Positions 8,585-17,277 of a stretch of DNA of 64,000 bases are shown here, piece by piece. Numbering within the stretch: the stretch's first letter is position 1; each line of letters begins with the position of its first letter. The DNA comes from Danxiaibacter flavus (GTDB taxonomy: Bacteria > Bacteroidota > Bacteroidia > Chitinophagales > Chitinophagaceae). The stretch is taken from the NCBI RefSeq assembly GCF_041060425.1, contig NZ_JAULBC010000008.1, forward strand, positions 372,001-436,000. The letters run 5' to 3'. The notes beneath the pieces are model-generated. The model was not told the DNA's origin and did not search any database. It worked only from the letters and a program-made list of their open reading frames with translations. Position numbers and translations under genes: made by a program.

Positions 8585-8965
8585 ATGAAAAGTTTTTTGT
8601 ACGCGGCGGGGTTGGTAATGGTATTATGCTCTTTTAGCATATCTACTGATAGTGACGGAATTGTTAATGCATTGAAAAAAGGCAACGCTGATATGCTGAG
8701 CGCTTATTTTGATAACATTATTGATGTTAAACTCCCCGGAAAAGATGAAGTGAAAGGAATAGGAAAAAATCAGGCAACTATTACGCTGAAGGACTTCTTT
8801 ACCCAAAATCGCATAAATGATTTTGAACTCACTTCTCAGCGGGAAATGAGCGGAACAATGTATATGGCCGGAAAACTAAAAAATAATGCTAACGGCTACA
8901 ACATTACGCTGATGATGAAGAACCGGGGCGATAAGCTCTCGATAATAACCATCCGGATCAACTAA
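8585..8965 (+). CDS. DUF4783 domain exported protein
   Basis: A 126-residue protein with an N-terminal signal peptide (KSFLYAAGLVMVLCSFSIS). The mature part (DGIVNALKKGNADMLSAYFD, VKLPGKDEV, GKNQATITLKDFF, and a C-terminal strand-rich end) matches the DUF4783 family, an NTF2-like (cystatin/NTF2 fold) group restricted to Bacteroidota. Function unknown; no catalytic residues are apparent. It has its own promoter and terminator, so it is a single-gene unit between gpmI (divergent) and fumC. Confidence 0.85.
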   Translation: MKSFLYAAGLVMVLCSFSISTDSDGIVNALKKGNADMLSAYFDNIIDVKLPGKDEVKGIGKNQATITLKDFFTQNRINDFELTSQREMSGTMYMAGKLKNNANGYNITLMMKNRGDKLSIITIRIN

Positions 8966-8970
8966 TTTAG

Positions 8971-8996
8971 ATCCCGCCACTACGGCGGGATTTTTT
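8971..8996 (+). terminator. Intrinsic terminator after the DUF4783 gene
   Basis: ATCCCGCC, loop ACTAC, GGCGGGAT followed by TTTTTG: strong stem and U-tract, 6 bp after the stop codon. Confidence 0.9.
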
Positions 8997-9042
8997 GTAA
9001 GCACACCTTGATATTTATCACACGCTCAGATGAATGAATCCC

Positions 9043-9050
9043 TACCTTTG
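9043..9050 (+). promoter_or_regulatory. TAnnTTTG box (TACCTTTG) upstream of fumC
   Basis: A perfect -7 element whose transcript would begin near 9056. A frame open from ATG 9030 would include it, so it favours ATG 9069 as the fumC start. No well-spaced -33 element is visible. Confidence 0.6.
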
Positions 9051-9068
9051 CGCCAAAATTTTAGCTAT

Positions 9069-10469
9069 ATGGATTACCGCATAGAAAAAGATACTATGGG
9101 CGAAGTGCAGGTACCCGCCCAGGTTTATTGGGGTGCTCAGACACAACGCAGCATCGAGAACTTTAAAATTGCGCAGGATATTAATAAGATGCCCAAGCCA
9201 ATTATCCAGGCTTTTGCTTATTTGAAAAAAGCAGCAGCTTTAGCGAATTTTGAGTTGAATGTATTGCCGGTTGAAAAAAAGGACGCCATCGCCAAAGTTT
9301 GTGATGAGATACTGGAAGGAAAACTGGATGATCAGTTTCCGCTGGTGGTTTGGCAAACAGGGAGCGGCACCCAAAGCAACATGAACGTGAATGAAGTGGT
9401 TGCTTACCGTGCACACGTGTTAAACGGCGGTCAGCTTACTGATAAGGATAAATTCGTTCACCCGAATGATGATGTAAACAAATCCCAGTCTTCTAATGAT
9501 ACATTTCCTACCGCAATGCACATTGCTGCATATAAAATGCTGGTAGAGACAACAATTCCAGGTATTGAAAAACTGCGTGATACCCTTGCTGAAAAAAGCA
9601 AAAAATTCATGCACGTTGTGAAGATTGGCCGTACGCACTTTATGGATGCAACGCCGTTAACCCTTGGCCAGGAGTTCAGTGGTTATGTTGCACAACTTAC
9701 GCATGGCCTGAAAGCGATCAAAAATTCACTGGCACATCTGAGTGAACTGGCTCTTGGCGGAACTGCGGTAGGTACAGGAATTAATACGCCGGCTGGCTAT
9801 TCTGAACTGGTTGCTAAGAAAATTGCTGAATTAACTGGCTTGCCTTTCATTACTGCTGAAAATAAATTCGAGGCACTTGCTGCTCACGATGCTATTGTGG
9901 AGGCACACGGCGCACTGAAGACTGTTGCTGTTAGCCTGATGAAAATAGGAAATGATGTTCGTATGCTGTCCAGTGGTCCACGCAGCGGCATCGGCGAAAT
10001 CCATATTCCTGACAATGAGCCGGGTTCTTCTATCATGCCCGGAAAAGTAAATCCTACACAGTGCGAAGCTTTAACAATGATCGCGGCGCAGGTATTGGGT
10101 AATGATGTTGCTATCAATATCGGCGGTGCTACCGGTCATTTTGAACTGAATGTGTTTAAACCGGTGATGATCTTCAACTTCCTGCATAGCGCAAGACTGA
10201 TCGGTGAAGGCTGCATATCATTCAACGATAAATGTGCGGAAGGAATTGAGCCGATTGAAGCAAACATCAAAAAACATGTCGATAACAGCCTGATGCTGGT
10301 TACCGCGTTAAATACTAAGATCGGTTACTATAAGGCGGCTGAAATTGCGCAGAAAGCACACAAGGAAGGAACGACGCTAAAAGAAATGGCATTGAAACTT
10401 GGCTATCTGACTTCAGAAGAATTTGATGCATGGGTTGATCCGATTAAAATGGTTGGAGAGTTGAAATAG
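9069..10469 (+). CDS. fumC: Class II fumarate hydratase
   Basis: A 466-residue homotetrameric TCA-cycle enzyme hydrating fumarate to L-malate, iron-sulfur independent. Visible: GSGTQSNMNVNEV (about 98-110), NDDVNKSQSSNDTFPTA (about 132-148), the catalytic-region GRTHFMDATPLTLGQEF (about 183-199) and signature GSSIMPGKVNPTQCE (about 317-331). Length equals E. coli FumC. I chose ATG 9069 (MDYRIEKDTMGEVQVP) over the in-frame ATG 9030 because the TACCTTTG box lies between them and the shorter form matches family N-termini. It has its own terminator. Confidence 0.97.
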   Translation: MDYRIEKDTMGEVQVPAQVYWGAQTQRSIENFKIAQDINKMPKPIIQAFAYLKKAAALANFELNVLPVEKKDAIAKVCDEILEGKLDDQFPLVVWQTGSGTQSNMNVNEVVAYRAHVLNGGQLTDKDKFVHPNDDVNKSQSSNDTFPTAMHIAAYKMLVETTIPGIEKLRDTLAEKSKKFMHVVKIGRTHFMDATPLTLGQEFSGYVAQLTHGLKAIKNSLAHLSELALGGTAVGTGINTPAGYSELVAKKIAELTGLPFITAENKFEALAAHDAIVEAHGALKTVAVSLMKIGNDVRMLSSGPRSGIGEIHIPDNEPGSSIMPGKVNPTQCEALTMIAAQVLGNDVAINIGGATGHFELNVFKPVMIFNFLHSARLIGEGCISFNDKCAEGIEPIEANIKKHVDNSLMLVTALNTKIGYYKAAEIAQKAHKEGTTLKEMALKLGYLTSEEFDAWVDPIKMVGELK

Positions 10470-10499
10470 TTCTCAGTTCAAATAACTCAATAGAAGTAG

Positions 10500-10531
10500 G
10501 CTGCATCCAAAAAAAGATGCAGCTTATTTTT
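10500..10531 (+). terminator. Intrinsic terminator after fumC
   Basis: GCTGCATC, loop of A-rich bases, GATGCAGC, then TTATTTTTGG; 31 bp after the fumC stop. Confidence 0.88.
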
Positions 10532-10608
10532 GGGGCTTAACCGAGGGTTAAGAAAAAGAGAAGTTATGAGTCAGGAATGCTTAATTTGGTAGCAATAACT
10601 GCCATATA

Positions 10609-12987
10609 ATGCAACTAAAACATTGTTTCTTCGTTCTGCTGCTATTTGCTTTTTCTGCGGCAACTGCGCAAACGGAAGGTTTTTCTATTACTGAAGCAAG
10701 TAAAAAGCAACCTTCACTTGATGGTAAAGCCAGTAACCAGGATTATTTGTATGTAACAGCCGGCGACAGGTTGTATGCAATCGGCAATCAACAGGGAAAT
10801 TTTCCTTCAGTGGGTTTCCATATTCCAGGAGAAATGGGTGGGATCTGGCAACATCCTATAAAGCTATTAAATGGCTTTGGGTTGGCTATCCGCAAAGCCG
10901 GTTCTGCAGATTTTCATAAACTGGAAAAAGCAGACCATTTTAAAACATATCCCTTCACTACATCTTTTTCTTACGAGCTGCCTGACGAAGGTTTAAGCAT
11001 AACAAGAACACAGTTTGTTCCCGACGCCACGCCGGTTTTAGTTGTTGAATATGCTATTCACAACAATGGACAAGAAGACGCGGCGTTCAATCTCTTGTTT
11101 AATGCAACAATTAATCTGTTGCCTACATGGTTGGGGGATCGTGCCGGAATGATTGACGGGAAGGATGAGTTAGCATCTGCCGACGATAATAAAGGAATGT
11201 ACTTTATAAAAGATCACAACAACACCTGGTTTGCAGGTATAGCTGTAGAAGGTGCAAAAACTAATCTGCAAAAGCAGGAAGGAGCAGGTAATACTTTAAA
11301 TGCCGCATTTGCTTCGGATTTACGTGTGCGAAAAAACAGAACAGCCTACGTCCGGTACTTTATTTCCGGTTCAATAAATAATGCACGAGAGGCGGGAGGA
11401 ATGATCTCTATTGTAAGAAACGATCTTGCCCGAATGTTTTTTCAAAAAGCCATGCGTTATGAGGTGATTGCGAGACAGGCGCATGTCTCTATTCCTGACA
11501 CCTTGCTACAACAGGCTTATGAATGGGGAAAATATAATTCCGATTGGCTGGTGCGCGATGTCCCGGGAATGGGCAGGGCAATGAGTGCAGGTTTGCCGGA
11601 TTATCCCTGGTTCTTTAGCAATGATCAGGCTTATACTTTTCGCGGACTTACGGGCACAATGCAACCTTCGTTATTCTACAGCTCGTGGAAAATGCTGAAA
11701 CAACTTTCAGATAAAACGAATAATGGCAATGGAAGAATTATGCATGAAGCATCTACCAACGGCGCCGTTTATGATAAAGGCCGGATGGAGGAATCACAGC
11801 TGCATATCATTGCCGCATGGCATATTTTTAAGTGGACAGGCGATCTGGATTTTCTAAAAGAAAACTATGCTTATGGTAAAAAGACCTGGGATTGGTTACA
11901 GCAACACGATACAAACAAGAATGGTTATATAGAAGGATATGGCGGGGTTGAAATTGAAGGCTTAAATGAGGAAATGCTGGATGTGCAGGTGCACACCCAG
12001 AAATTTCTCGCCTGTATGTCGGCTATGGCAAGGCAATTGAGTGATGAAGCAAGTGCGCAGATTTACGCGCAAAAGGCGGATTATTTAAAATCAAAGATCA
12101 ATACGGAGTGGTGGCTGCCGGAGGAAGGCCGTTATGCCGATTTTATTACTTCACGAGGAAAAGCGCTTACAATAATCGATACCGCCCTGAGTAAACGTGT
12201 TCATACAGGCAGGAACGAATGGGCAAGAAAAAAACTGAGTGACCTGCGGAGACAAATTGCCGACGGAAGCTACCGCGATAAGGGTTACGCAGTTTATTAC
12301 AACACACCCGGAATTTTGCCTGCCGAAACCGGTATAGTTGACACCGCGAGAGCGAGGGAAATGTTTAAGAAACTGAGCTTCTTTACCAATAAATTTGGTT
12401 TATACATAGCCGGCATCGAACGGCCGGATGATATTTCAACAGACGAAGGTTCTTTTGCACACGACAGTACTTTTACCTACAACAGGGCTGTTATGACAAT
12501 AGCGACTTCGACGGCCGCCATTGCCGCTTGCAAATATGGTTTGGCAGATACTGCCCTGGCTTATATCCATAAGATCCTGAATACCTTCGGTTATGCGACG
12601 CCCGGAACTACTTACGAAGTGTCTCCTGATTATGGCATGTTTGTTCAGGCGTGGAATACAACGGGAATCAATATCCCGTTAATTCAGTACTTTTTTGGAA
12701 TTGACCCTGATGCGTACAACAAACAGATTGCCATCAGGCCACTCATGCCATCTAAATGGAATAAAGCAAGCATTGGCGATGTTATTATCGGAGATGCCAG
12801 GCTTTCTTTTGACTATAGCAGGAATAAGGATCAAACTACTTATATGATCAAGATAAACAAGGAAGGATGGACGATCAATGTAGCATTGCCGGCCGGCGTG
12901 CGCGCCGCCACAGTGAACGGAGTTGAGCAACAGGCAAAAGACGGGATGATCCTGCTGGATAAAAACAACAATGTCGTAGTTTTTTAG
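10609..12987 (+). CDS. Secreted six-hairpin glycosidase, glycogen-debranching/GH63-like
   Basis: A 792-residue exported protein: signal peptide (QLKHCFFVLLLFAFSAATAQ), an N-terminal beta-sandwich (about 30-290), an (alpha/alpha)6-barrel domain (about 300-690) and a C-terminal beta domain. The barrel carries acidic pairs typical of these glycosidases: PWFFSNDQAYTFRG, HEASTNGAVY, EESQLHIIAAWHIFKWTGD, GYGGVEIEGLNEEMLDVQVH and TTYEVSPDYGMFVQAW. It resembles amylo-alpha-1,6-glucosidase/GH63-type proteins often annotated as glycogen debranching proteins. With a signal peptide it more likely trims external or periplasmic oligosaccharides than cytoplasmic glycogen. The substrate cannot be told from sequence. 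Confidence 0.75.
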   Translation: MQLKHCFFVLLLFAFSAATAQTEGFSITEASKKQPSLDGKASNQDYLYVTAGDRLYAIGNQQGNFPSVGFHIPGEMGGIWQHPIKLLNGFGLAIRKAGSADFHKLEKADHFKTYPFTTSFSYELPDEGLSITRTQFVPDATPVLVVEYAIHNNGQEDAAFNLLFNATINLLPTWLGDRAGMIDGKDELASADDNKGMYFIKDHNNTWFAGIAVEGAKTNLQKQEGAGNTLNAAFASDLRVRKNRTAYVRYFISGSINNAREAGGMISIVRNDLARMFFQKAMRYEVIARQAHVSIPDTLLQQAYEWGKYNSDWLVRDVPGMGRAMSAGLPDYPWFFSNDQAYTFRGLTGTMQPSLFYSSWKMLKQLSDKTNNGNGRIMHEASTNGAVYDKGRMEESQLHIIAAWHIFKWTGDLDFLKENYAYGKKTWDWLQQHDTNKNGYIEGYGGVEIEGLNEEMLDVQVHTQKFLACMSAMARQLSDEASAQIYAQKADYLKSKINTEWWLPEEGRYADFITSRGKALTIIDTALSKRVHTGRNEWARKKLSDLRRQIADGSYRDKGYAVYYNTPGILPAETGIVDTARAREMFKKLSFFTNKFGLYIAGIERPDDISTDEGSFAHDSTFTYNRAVMTIATSTAAIAACKYGLADTALAYIHKILNTFGYATPGTTYEVSPDYGMFVQAWNTTGINIPLIQYFFGIDPDAYNKQIAIRPLMPSKWNKASIGDVIIGDARLSFDYSRNKDQTTYMIKINKEGWTINVALPAGVRAATVNGVEQQAKDGMILLDKNNNVVVF

Positions 12988-13030
12988 ACTGGATCTGCGT
13001 GGAAATTGGCCGGGATCTGTTGTTTTATCA

Positions 13031-13061
13031 TTTGTTTGAATCAGCATCCTTAGTACCTTCG
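13031..13061 (+). promoter_or_regulatory. Promoter for the MJ0619/Tes-type radical SAM gene
   Basis: TTTG (13031-13034), 19-bp spacer, TACCTTCG (13054-13061, one mismatch to TAnnTTTG), 26 bp before ATG 13088. Confidence 0.6.
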
Positions 13062-13087
13062 TTTTTCACCGTTCATAACCTACAACT

Positions 13088-14494
13088 ATGCCTGTTCGCC
13101 CTCACACTTACTATGATTTTACAATAAGCTTGTGTCCGGTATGTCTTAAAAGAGTAGATGCTAAAATTGTATTTGAGGATAGCCAGGTCTTTATGCTGAA
13201 GAAATGTAATGAACATGGATCGTCGAAAGTGCTTATTGCAACAGATATTGAATATTACAAAAACATCCGCAATTATAACAAGCCTTCAGATATGCCACTT
13301 CGGTTTAATACGTCCGTGCATTATGGCTGTCCGTATGATTGCGGTTTGTGTACCGATCATGAACAACATAGTTGTTTAACTGTAGTTGAAATTACCGACA
13401 GGTGTAATCTTACTTGCCCAACCTGTTATGCCATGAGCTCGCCACATTACGGCCATCATAGAACGGTGGAAGAAGTAGAAAGAATGCTGGACAAGGTTGT
13501 GGCGAATGAAGGTGAGCCCGATGTGGTACAGATAAGCGGAGGAGAACCTACGCTTCATCCCGACTTTTTTACCATTCTGGATATAGCCAAACAAAAGCCA
13601 ATCCGCCATTTGATGGTCAATACCAACGGCATGCGAATTGCGAAGGACAAGAAGTTTGTTGAGCGGTTAGCAACCTACATGCCGGATTTTGAAATTTATC
13701 TGCAGTTTGATTCTTTTAAGCCCCAGGCATTAAAACATCTCCGGGGTAAAGATCTTTCAGCTGTGCGGTTAAAGGCATTGGAAAATCTGAATGAGTTCGA
13801 TTTGTCAACCACGCTTGTTGTCACGTTGCAGAAAGGACTGAATGATGATGAAATGGGACAAATTATCGAGTTTGCCTTACAGCAACGTTGCGTGCGGGGT
13901 GTTACTTTTCAGCCAACCCAAATTGCCGGAAGGCTGGACGGCTTTAATCCTGCAACGGATAGAATAACACTCACCGATGTTCGCACCAAAATTCTGGAGC
14001 AAACAAAGATCTTTCAACCCAATGATCTTATTCCTGTTCCCTGTAACCCGGATGCTCTTGTAATGGGCTATGCGCTGAAGTTGGGCGGACAAGTTTTTCC
14101 TATGACGCGCTATGTTGATCCTGCACATCTTTTAAATAATAGCCGGAACACAATCGTTTATGAACAGGATGAGCAGCTTCATCAGCATATGCTGAAAATA
14201 TTCAGTACCGGTATTTCTGTTGATCGTGTTGGAGATGATTTTAAAGAGTTGTTGTGCTGTCTTCCTCAAATACATGCGCCGGGGTTGAACTACGACAACC
14301 TTTTTCGCATCATCATCATGCGCTTTATTGATGCATACGATTTTGATGTGCGTGCAATTAAGAAAAGCTGTGTGCATATAGTGCATAAAGATGGACGGAT
14401 CATTCCTTTTGAGACAATGAACTTGTTTTACAGGGATGAAAAACAAGAATATGTGAAAGAGCTGCGGGACCAGATACATGCGGTTCCTCAATAG
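13088..14494 (+). CDS. Radical SAM protein of the MJ0619/Tes type
   Basis: A 468-residue enzyme with a radical SAM cluster motif CNLTCPTC (about 106-113) and GGEPTLHP after it. The N-terminus holds two further cysteine sets, CPVC (16-19) with KKCNEHG (about 39-45), and CPYDCGLC (about 81-88). This layout is characteristic of the archaeal MJ0619-like group, which includes the tetraether lipid synthase Tes and a pterin methylase. Those enzymes carry auxiliary iron centres and act on unactivated carbons. The bacterial homologue's substrate is unknown. Two small unknown genes follow closely on the same strand. Family grouping is fairly secure; the reaction is not. Confidence 0.8.
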   Translation: MPVRPHTYYDFTISLCPVCLKRVDAKIVFEDSQVFMLKKCNEHGSSKVLIATDIEYYKNIRNYNKPSDMPLRFNTSVHYGCPYDCGLCTDHEQHSCLTVVEITDRCNLTCPTCYAMSSPHYGHHRTVEEVERMLDKVVANEGEPDVVQISGGEPTLHPDFFTILDIAKQKPIRHLMVNTNGMRIAKDKKFVERLATYMPDFEIYLQFDSFKPQALKHLRGKDLSAVRLKALENLNEFDLSTTLVVTLQKGLNDDEMGQIIEFALQQRCVRGVTFQPTQIAGRLDGFNPATDRITLTDVRTKILEQTKIFQPNDLIPVPCNPDALVMGYALKLGGQVFPMTRYVDPAHLLNNSRNTIVYEQDEQLHQHMLKIFSTGISVDRVGDDFKELLCCLPQIHAPGLNYDNLFRIIIMRFIDAYDFDVRAIKKSCVHIVHKDGRIIPFETMNLFYRDEKQEYVKELRDQIHAVPQ

Positions 14495-14518
14495 CATCAG
14501 TAGCCTCAAACCAATGAT

Positions 14519-14791
14519 ATGAAACCATTGCAATTTCCCTACAAAGTACTTTTGGCAAATATTGTAGTAGCCATAATCTTTTCTTTTCTCTACATCCTTT
14601 CACAAAAGAGTGGACCTCGCGATGGCTTTGGGATAATTTTCGGTCTTACCTGCCTGCTCTCCGGCCTGATTAATTTATTTCTGGGGCTTGTCTTTATTTT
14701 CATTAAAGAAAGAGACTGGCGCGTTGGCTTTTTTATAAGCAGTGCCGTGCTTTTTGTGCTGAGTGGTATATCTTGCGGAAGTAGTTTCTGA
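14519..14791 (+). CDS. Small integral membrane protein, three predicted helices
   Basis: A 90-residue hydrophobic protein. Three membrane spans are visible at about 9-27 (VLLANIVVAIIFSFLYIL), 37-60 (FGIIFGLTCLLSGLINLFLGLVFIF) and 69-86 (VGFFISSAVLFVLSGIS), separated by short charged loops (SQKSGPRDG, KERDWR). No known motif. It starts 24 bp after the radical SAM gene and is followed 19 bp later by another small gene, so the three are likely co-transcribed. Confidence 0.7.
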   Translation: MKPLQFPYKVLLANIVVAIIFSFLYILSQKSGPRDGFGIIFGLTCLLSGLINLFLGLVFIFIKERDWRVGFFISSAVLFVLSGISCGSSF

Positions 14792-14810
14792 AATTAATAA
14801 AGACTAACTT

Positions 14811-15104
14811 ATGACCAACACAGAAGATTTTAAACAATCGCTTTCATTTAATCAGCCTCCCGCGGGCTTGAATGTGTATCTGGAATCTTTGTGGTATGAT
14901 GGCAAGGGGAATTGGGATAGGTCGCATGAGGTAATACAAGATGTGCCGGATAAAACTGCATCCTGGATACATGCTTATCTGCACAGGAAAGAAGGTGATA
15001 TCTGGAATGCAGACTACTGGTATGGTAAGGCTGGGAGAACCCGTCCCGCAGTAAGTCTGGATAATGAATGGGAGACACTTGTTGAATACTGTTTAGGAAT
15101 CTGA
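14811..15104 (+). CDS. Conserved small hypothetical protein, Trp/Tyr-rich
   Basis: A 97-residue soluble protein rich in aromatic residues (VYLESLWYDGKGNWDRSHEV, ASWIHAYLHRKEGDIWNADYWYGKAGR, WETLVEYCLGI). The mixture of WD-H-Y and IHAYLHRKEGD motifs looks like a small conserved domain I have seen in unrelated bacteria without assigned function. No signal peptide. It is the last gene of the apparent radical SAM unit. Confidence 0.7.
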   Translation: MTNTEDFKQSLSFNQPPAGLNVYLESLWYDGKGNWDRSHEVIQDVPDKTASWIHAYLHRKEGDIWNADYWYGKAGRTRPAVSLDNEWETLVEYCLGI

Positions 15105-15195
15105 CTTCCATTCTGACCGGCTTTTGGTATCGCCTTGTCCTTCGTTTACTATTTTATTGCAGACAACAAATGTTGAAGGTTATTTCTCAAAATGC

Positions 15196-15226
15196 TTGCA
15201 AAGGAGGTAAATAATTATTACCTTTT
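15196..15226 (+). promoter_or_regulatory. Promoter for the 15.3-kb exported protein
   Basis: TTG (15196-15198), 20-bp spacer, TACCTTTT (15219-15226, one mismatch to TAnnTTTG); 53 bp of leader before ATG 15280. Confidence 0.6.
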
Positions 15227-15279
15227 ACTAACCCCCGTAAATAGTCCTTTTTTACCTCACCTTCATAAACAAGTTCTCT

Positions 15280-15993
15280 ATGAAAAAGTTATTTATTTTA
15301 TTGCTTGCCCCTGCCTTCGTCTGTGCTCAAAAAAATGTTATCTCTGTTGACAGGATTACTCCTAAGGCGGATAAGATCATGGAATTTGAAAAAGCCGTAT
15401 CTAATCACATCCAGAAATACCATACAGGTAACTGGAAGATGCATGTATTTGAAGTGCAAACGGGTCAATATGCCGGAGCTTATGACCTGATTGAAGGCCC
15501 AAATACCTGGGATGATATTGATGGCCGCAAAGATCTAAGTAAGGAACATACCGAAGACTGGATGAAAAACATCGCACCGTTAACATCCGACCGTACCTTC
15601 GCAGCATTTGGTGTTTATAAGCCTGAATTAAGTTCTGGCAGTCCCCAGGACAGTGCTACAAAAATCTACCTTACGCACATTACCGCAAAACCCGGTAAGG
15701 TTACCAAGGTTACCGATATGATTAAGACAATGAAGACAATGTGGGATAAGGATAATCAAAGTGTTGGGGTATACCAGATGATGCTTTCCGGAGAACCTGG
15801 TTTTACCATTGCATACAGGCTAAAAGACGGGCTAAAAGAAATGGCAGATGGTTACAGAAAGCCCTTACCGGAGAGGTTTAATGCAGCCAACGGCGACGGC
15901 TCATTTGATAAGTTCCTGACAGATTTTGCCGATGCAGTGCAAAGTCGTTGGGATGAGTATGTAATCCTTCGGGCAGATCTTAGTTCTAAATAG
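15280..15993 (+). CDS. Exported protein with two ferredoxin-like (ABM-type) halves, unknown function
   Basis: A 237-residue protein with a signal peptide (KKLFILLLAPAFVCAQ). The mature part has two similar halves, each with a strand-helix pattern of dimeric alpha/beta-barrel domains: NVISVDRITPKADKIMEFEKA (about 18-38) and KIYLTHITAKPGKVTKVTDM (about 127-146). I recognise no catalytic residues. It has its own promoter and shares a bidirectional terminator with the convergent OmpA-like gene. Confidence 0.7.
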   Translation: MKKLFILLLAPAFVCAQKNVISVDRITPKADKIMEFEKAVSNHIQKYHTGNWKMHVFEVQTGQYAGAYDLIEGPNTWDDIDGRKDLSKEHTEDWMKNIAPLTSDRTFAAFGVYKPELSSGSPQDSATKIYLTHITAKPGKVTKVTDMIKTMKTMWDKDNQSVGVYQMMLSGEPGFTIAYRLKDGLKEMADGYRKPLPERFNAANGDGSFDKFLTDFADAVQSRWDEYVILRADLSSK

Positions 15994-16071
15994 GTCTTTT
16001 TATTAGCGTGCGGGAATGGCATAAAACTGTATCAATTTTTATGAAGTGCATTGTATGCCTGTCCCAAAGAA

Positions 16072-16102
16072 AAACCCGCAGTATGTTTTAAACTGCGGGT
16101 TT
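16072..16102. terminator. Bidirectional intrinsic terminator
   Basis: AAACCCGCAGT, loop ATGTTTTAA, ACTGCGGGTTT. A/T tracts on both sides suit the two convergent genes ending at 15993 and 16126. Confidence 0.88.
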
Positions 16103-16125
16103 GCTTTCTCGTATTATTAGTTCGA

Positions 16126-16800
16126 TTATTTTTCTCTTACACTTACAGAAATGCGTCTGTCTTTTTGCTTCTCTTCGTCAGGAGCATTGGCTGCAGCTTT
16201 CGCGAGCTGTGAGCCATAACCTTCGGCACCAGTCAATTGTGCAGTGTTTACTGAATGTCCTTTTAATGCTTCAACTACTGCATTAGCGCGGTCTTGTGAT
16301 AATTTTTGATTAGCAGCGTCGTCACCTGTTTTGTCTGTATAACCACCTATTTTGATCTTAACCTTAGGATAAGCTTTCAAAATAGCAGCAATATTTTGGA
16401 TCTGTGCATGACTTTCCGGAGTGATTTCTGCGCTTGCAGATTTGAAGTTCAGGTTGTCGAAATCAAACCATGTGTCTTTGCTTACTTTAGCGGTGCTATC
16501 ATTTAAAAAAGCCACCAGTTTATCTTCTATACCACCTTTATATGCATTTAATTCAGTTCCGTCAGGCAATTTAACCTTAATGCTTTCAGCTTTGTGTTCA
16601 GCAGGGGCCGGAGCTGGAGTAGCATGTCCCGCATTTTCAGTGTCATGCGCCTTTGTTGCTTCATGCTCTGCACCGCCTGGTTTAAAACTTCCGCTGCAAT
16701 TCATCATTATCATCAGGAAGAAAAATACAGTGACAAAGCTTAAAAAAGCAGTCAGCGTAAATTTTTTTGTGTCAGTTGAATCAAATTCATGATGTGACAT
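16126..16800 (-). CDS. OmpA-family peptidoglycan-binding protein
   Basis: A 224-residue envelope protein. An N-terminal membrane segment (LTAFLSFVTVFFFLMIMMNC, about 17-36) is followed by an Ala/Pro/His-rich linker (about 40-75). The C-terminal OmpA domain (about 105-222) shows the family core: FDFDNLNFKSASAEITPES, IAAILKAYPKVKIKIGGYTD, NQKLSQDRANAVVEAL, and DRRISVSV. The domain binds diaminopimelate in peptidoglycan in other OmpA-like proteins. The N-terminus looks like an uncleaved anchor, although NCSG could be a weak lipobox. Confidence 0.88.
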   Translation of the reverse strand: MSHHEFDSTDTKKFTLTAFLSFVTVFFFLMIMMNCSGSFKPGGAEHEATKAHDTENAGHATPAPAPAEHKAESIKVKLPDGTELNAYKGGIEDKLVAFLNDSTAKVSKDTWFDFDNLNFKSASAEITPESHAQIQNIAAILKAYPKVKIKIGGYTDKTGDDAANQKLSQDRANAVVEALKGHSVNTAQLTGAEGYGSQLAKAAANAPDEEKQKDRRISVSVREK

Positions 16801-17277
16801 AGGTATCTGTTTTTAGTTATTTGAGCGCACAAAATAATAAAAATAGTCAATAGTGAATAGTCAATGGTGAAAGGTGCATCCTTTTACGTAGTCGCAAACA
16901 TCTGAAAATAGAAAAACTTTTAGTTGGATAATTTTAGGCTGCTAGTGAATAGTGAATGGTCAATAGTGAATGGTGCATCCTCTTACGTAGTCACAAACAT
17001 CTGAAAGTATAAGAACTTTTCGTTAGATAATTTTAGGCTGCTAAAAATTGAATCAATTTAAATGAAATGCATTGCAAGTTTCATCTTTCACTATTGACTA
17101 TTCACTTTTCACTATTGACCATTCACTTTTCACCAATCAAAATTGATCATTGCAAATAAAAAGTGTGCAAGCTCCACCTTTCACTATTGACCATTCACTT
17201 TTCACCATACAAAACTGCTCATTGTAAATGAAATGAGTTGTAAGCCGCACCTTTCACTATTGACCATTCACCCTTCA
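16801..17277. repeat. TAGTGAATGGTCAA-type arrays as convergent arms
   Basis: The whole gap is repetitive. From about 16845 to 16990 units such as AATAGTCAATGGTGAAAGG occur on the plus strand, with a ~130-bp segment (TGCATCC, TTACGTAGTC, AACATCTGAAA, TTTTAGGCTGCTA) present twice. From about 17085 to 17280 the same units appear inverted (TTCACTATTGACCATTCACT) and run into the M23 gene stop. Arms of opposite polarity could pair. No coding potential. Confidence 0.85.
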
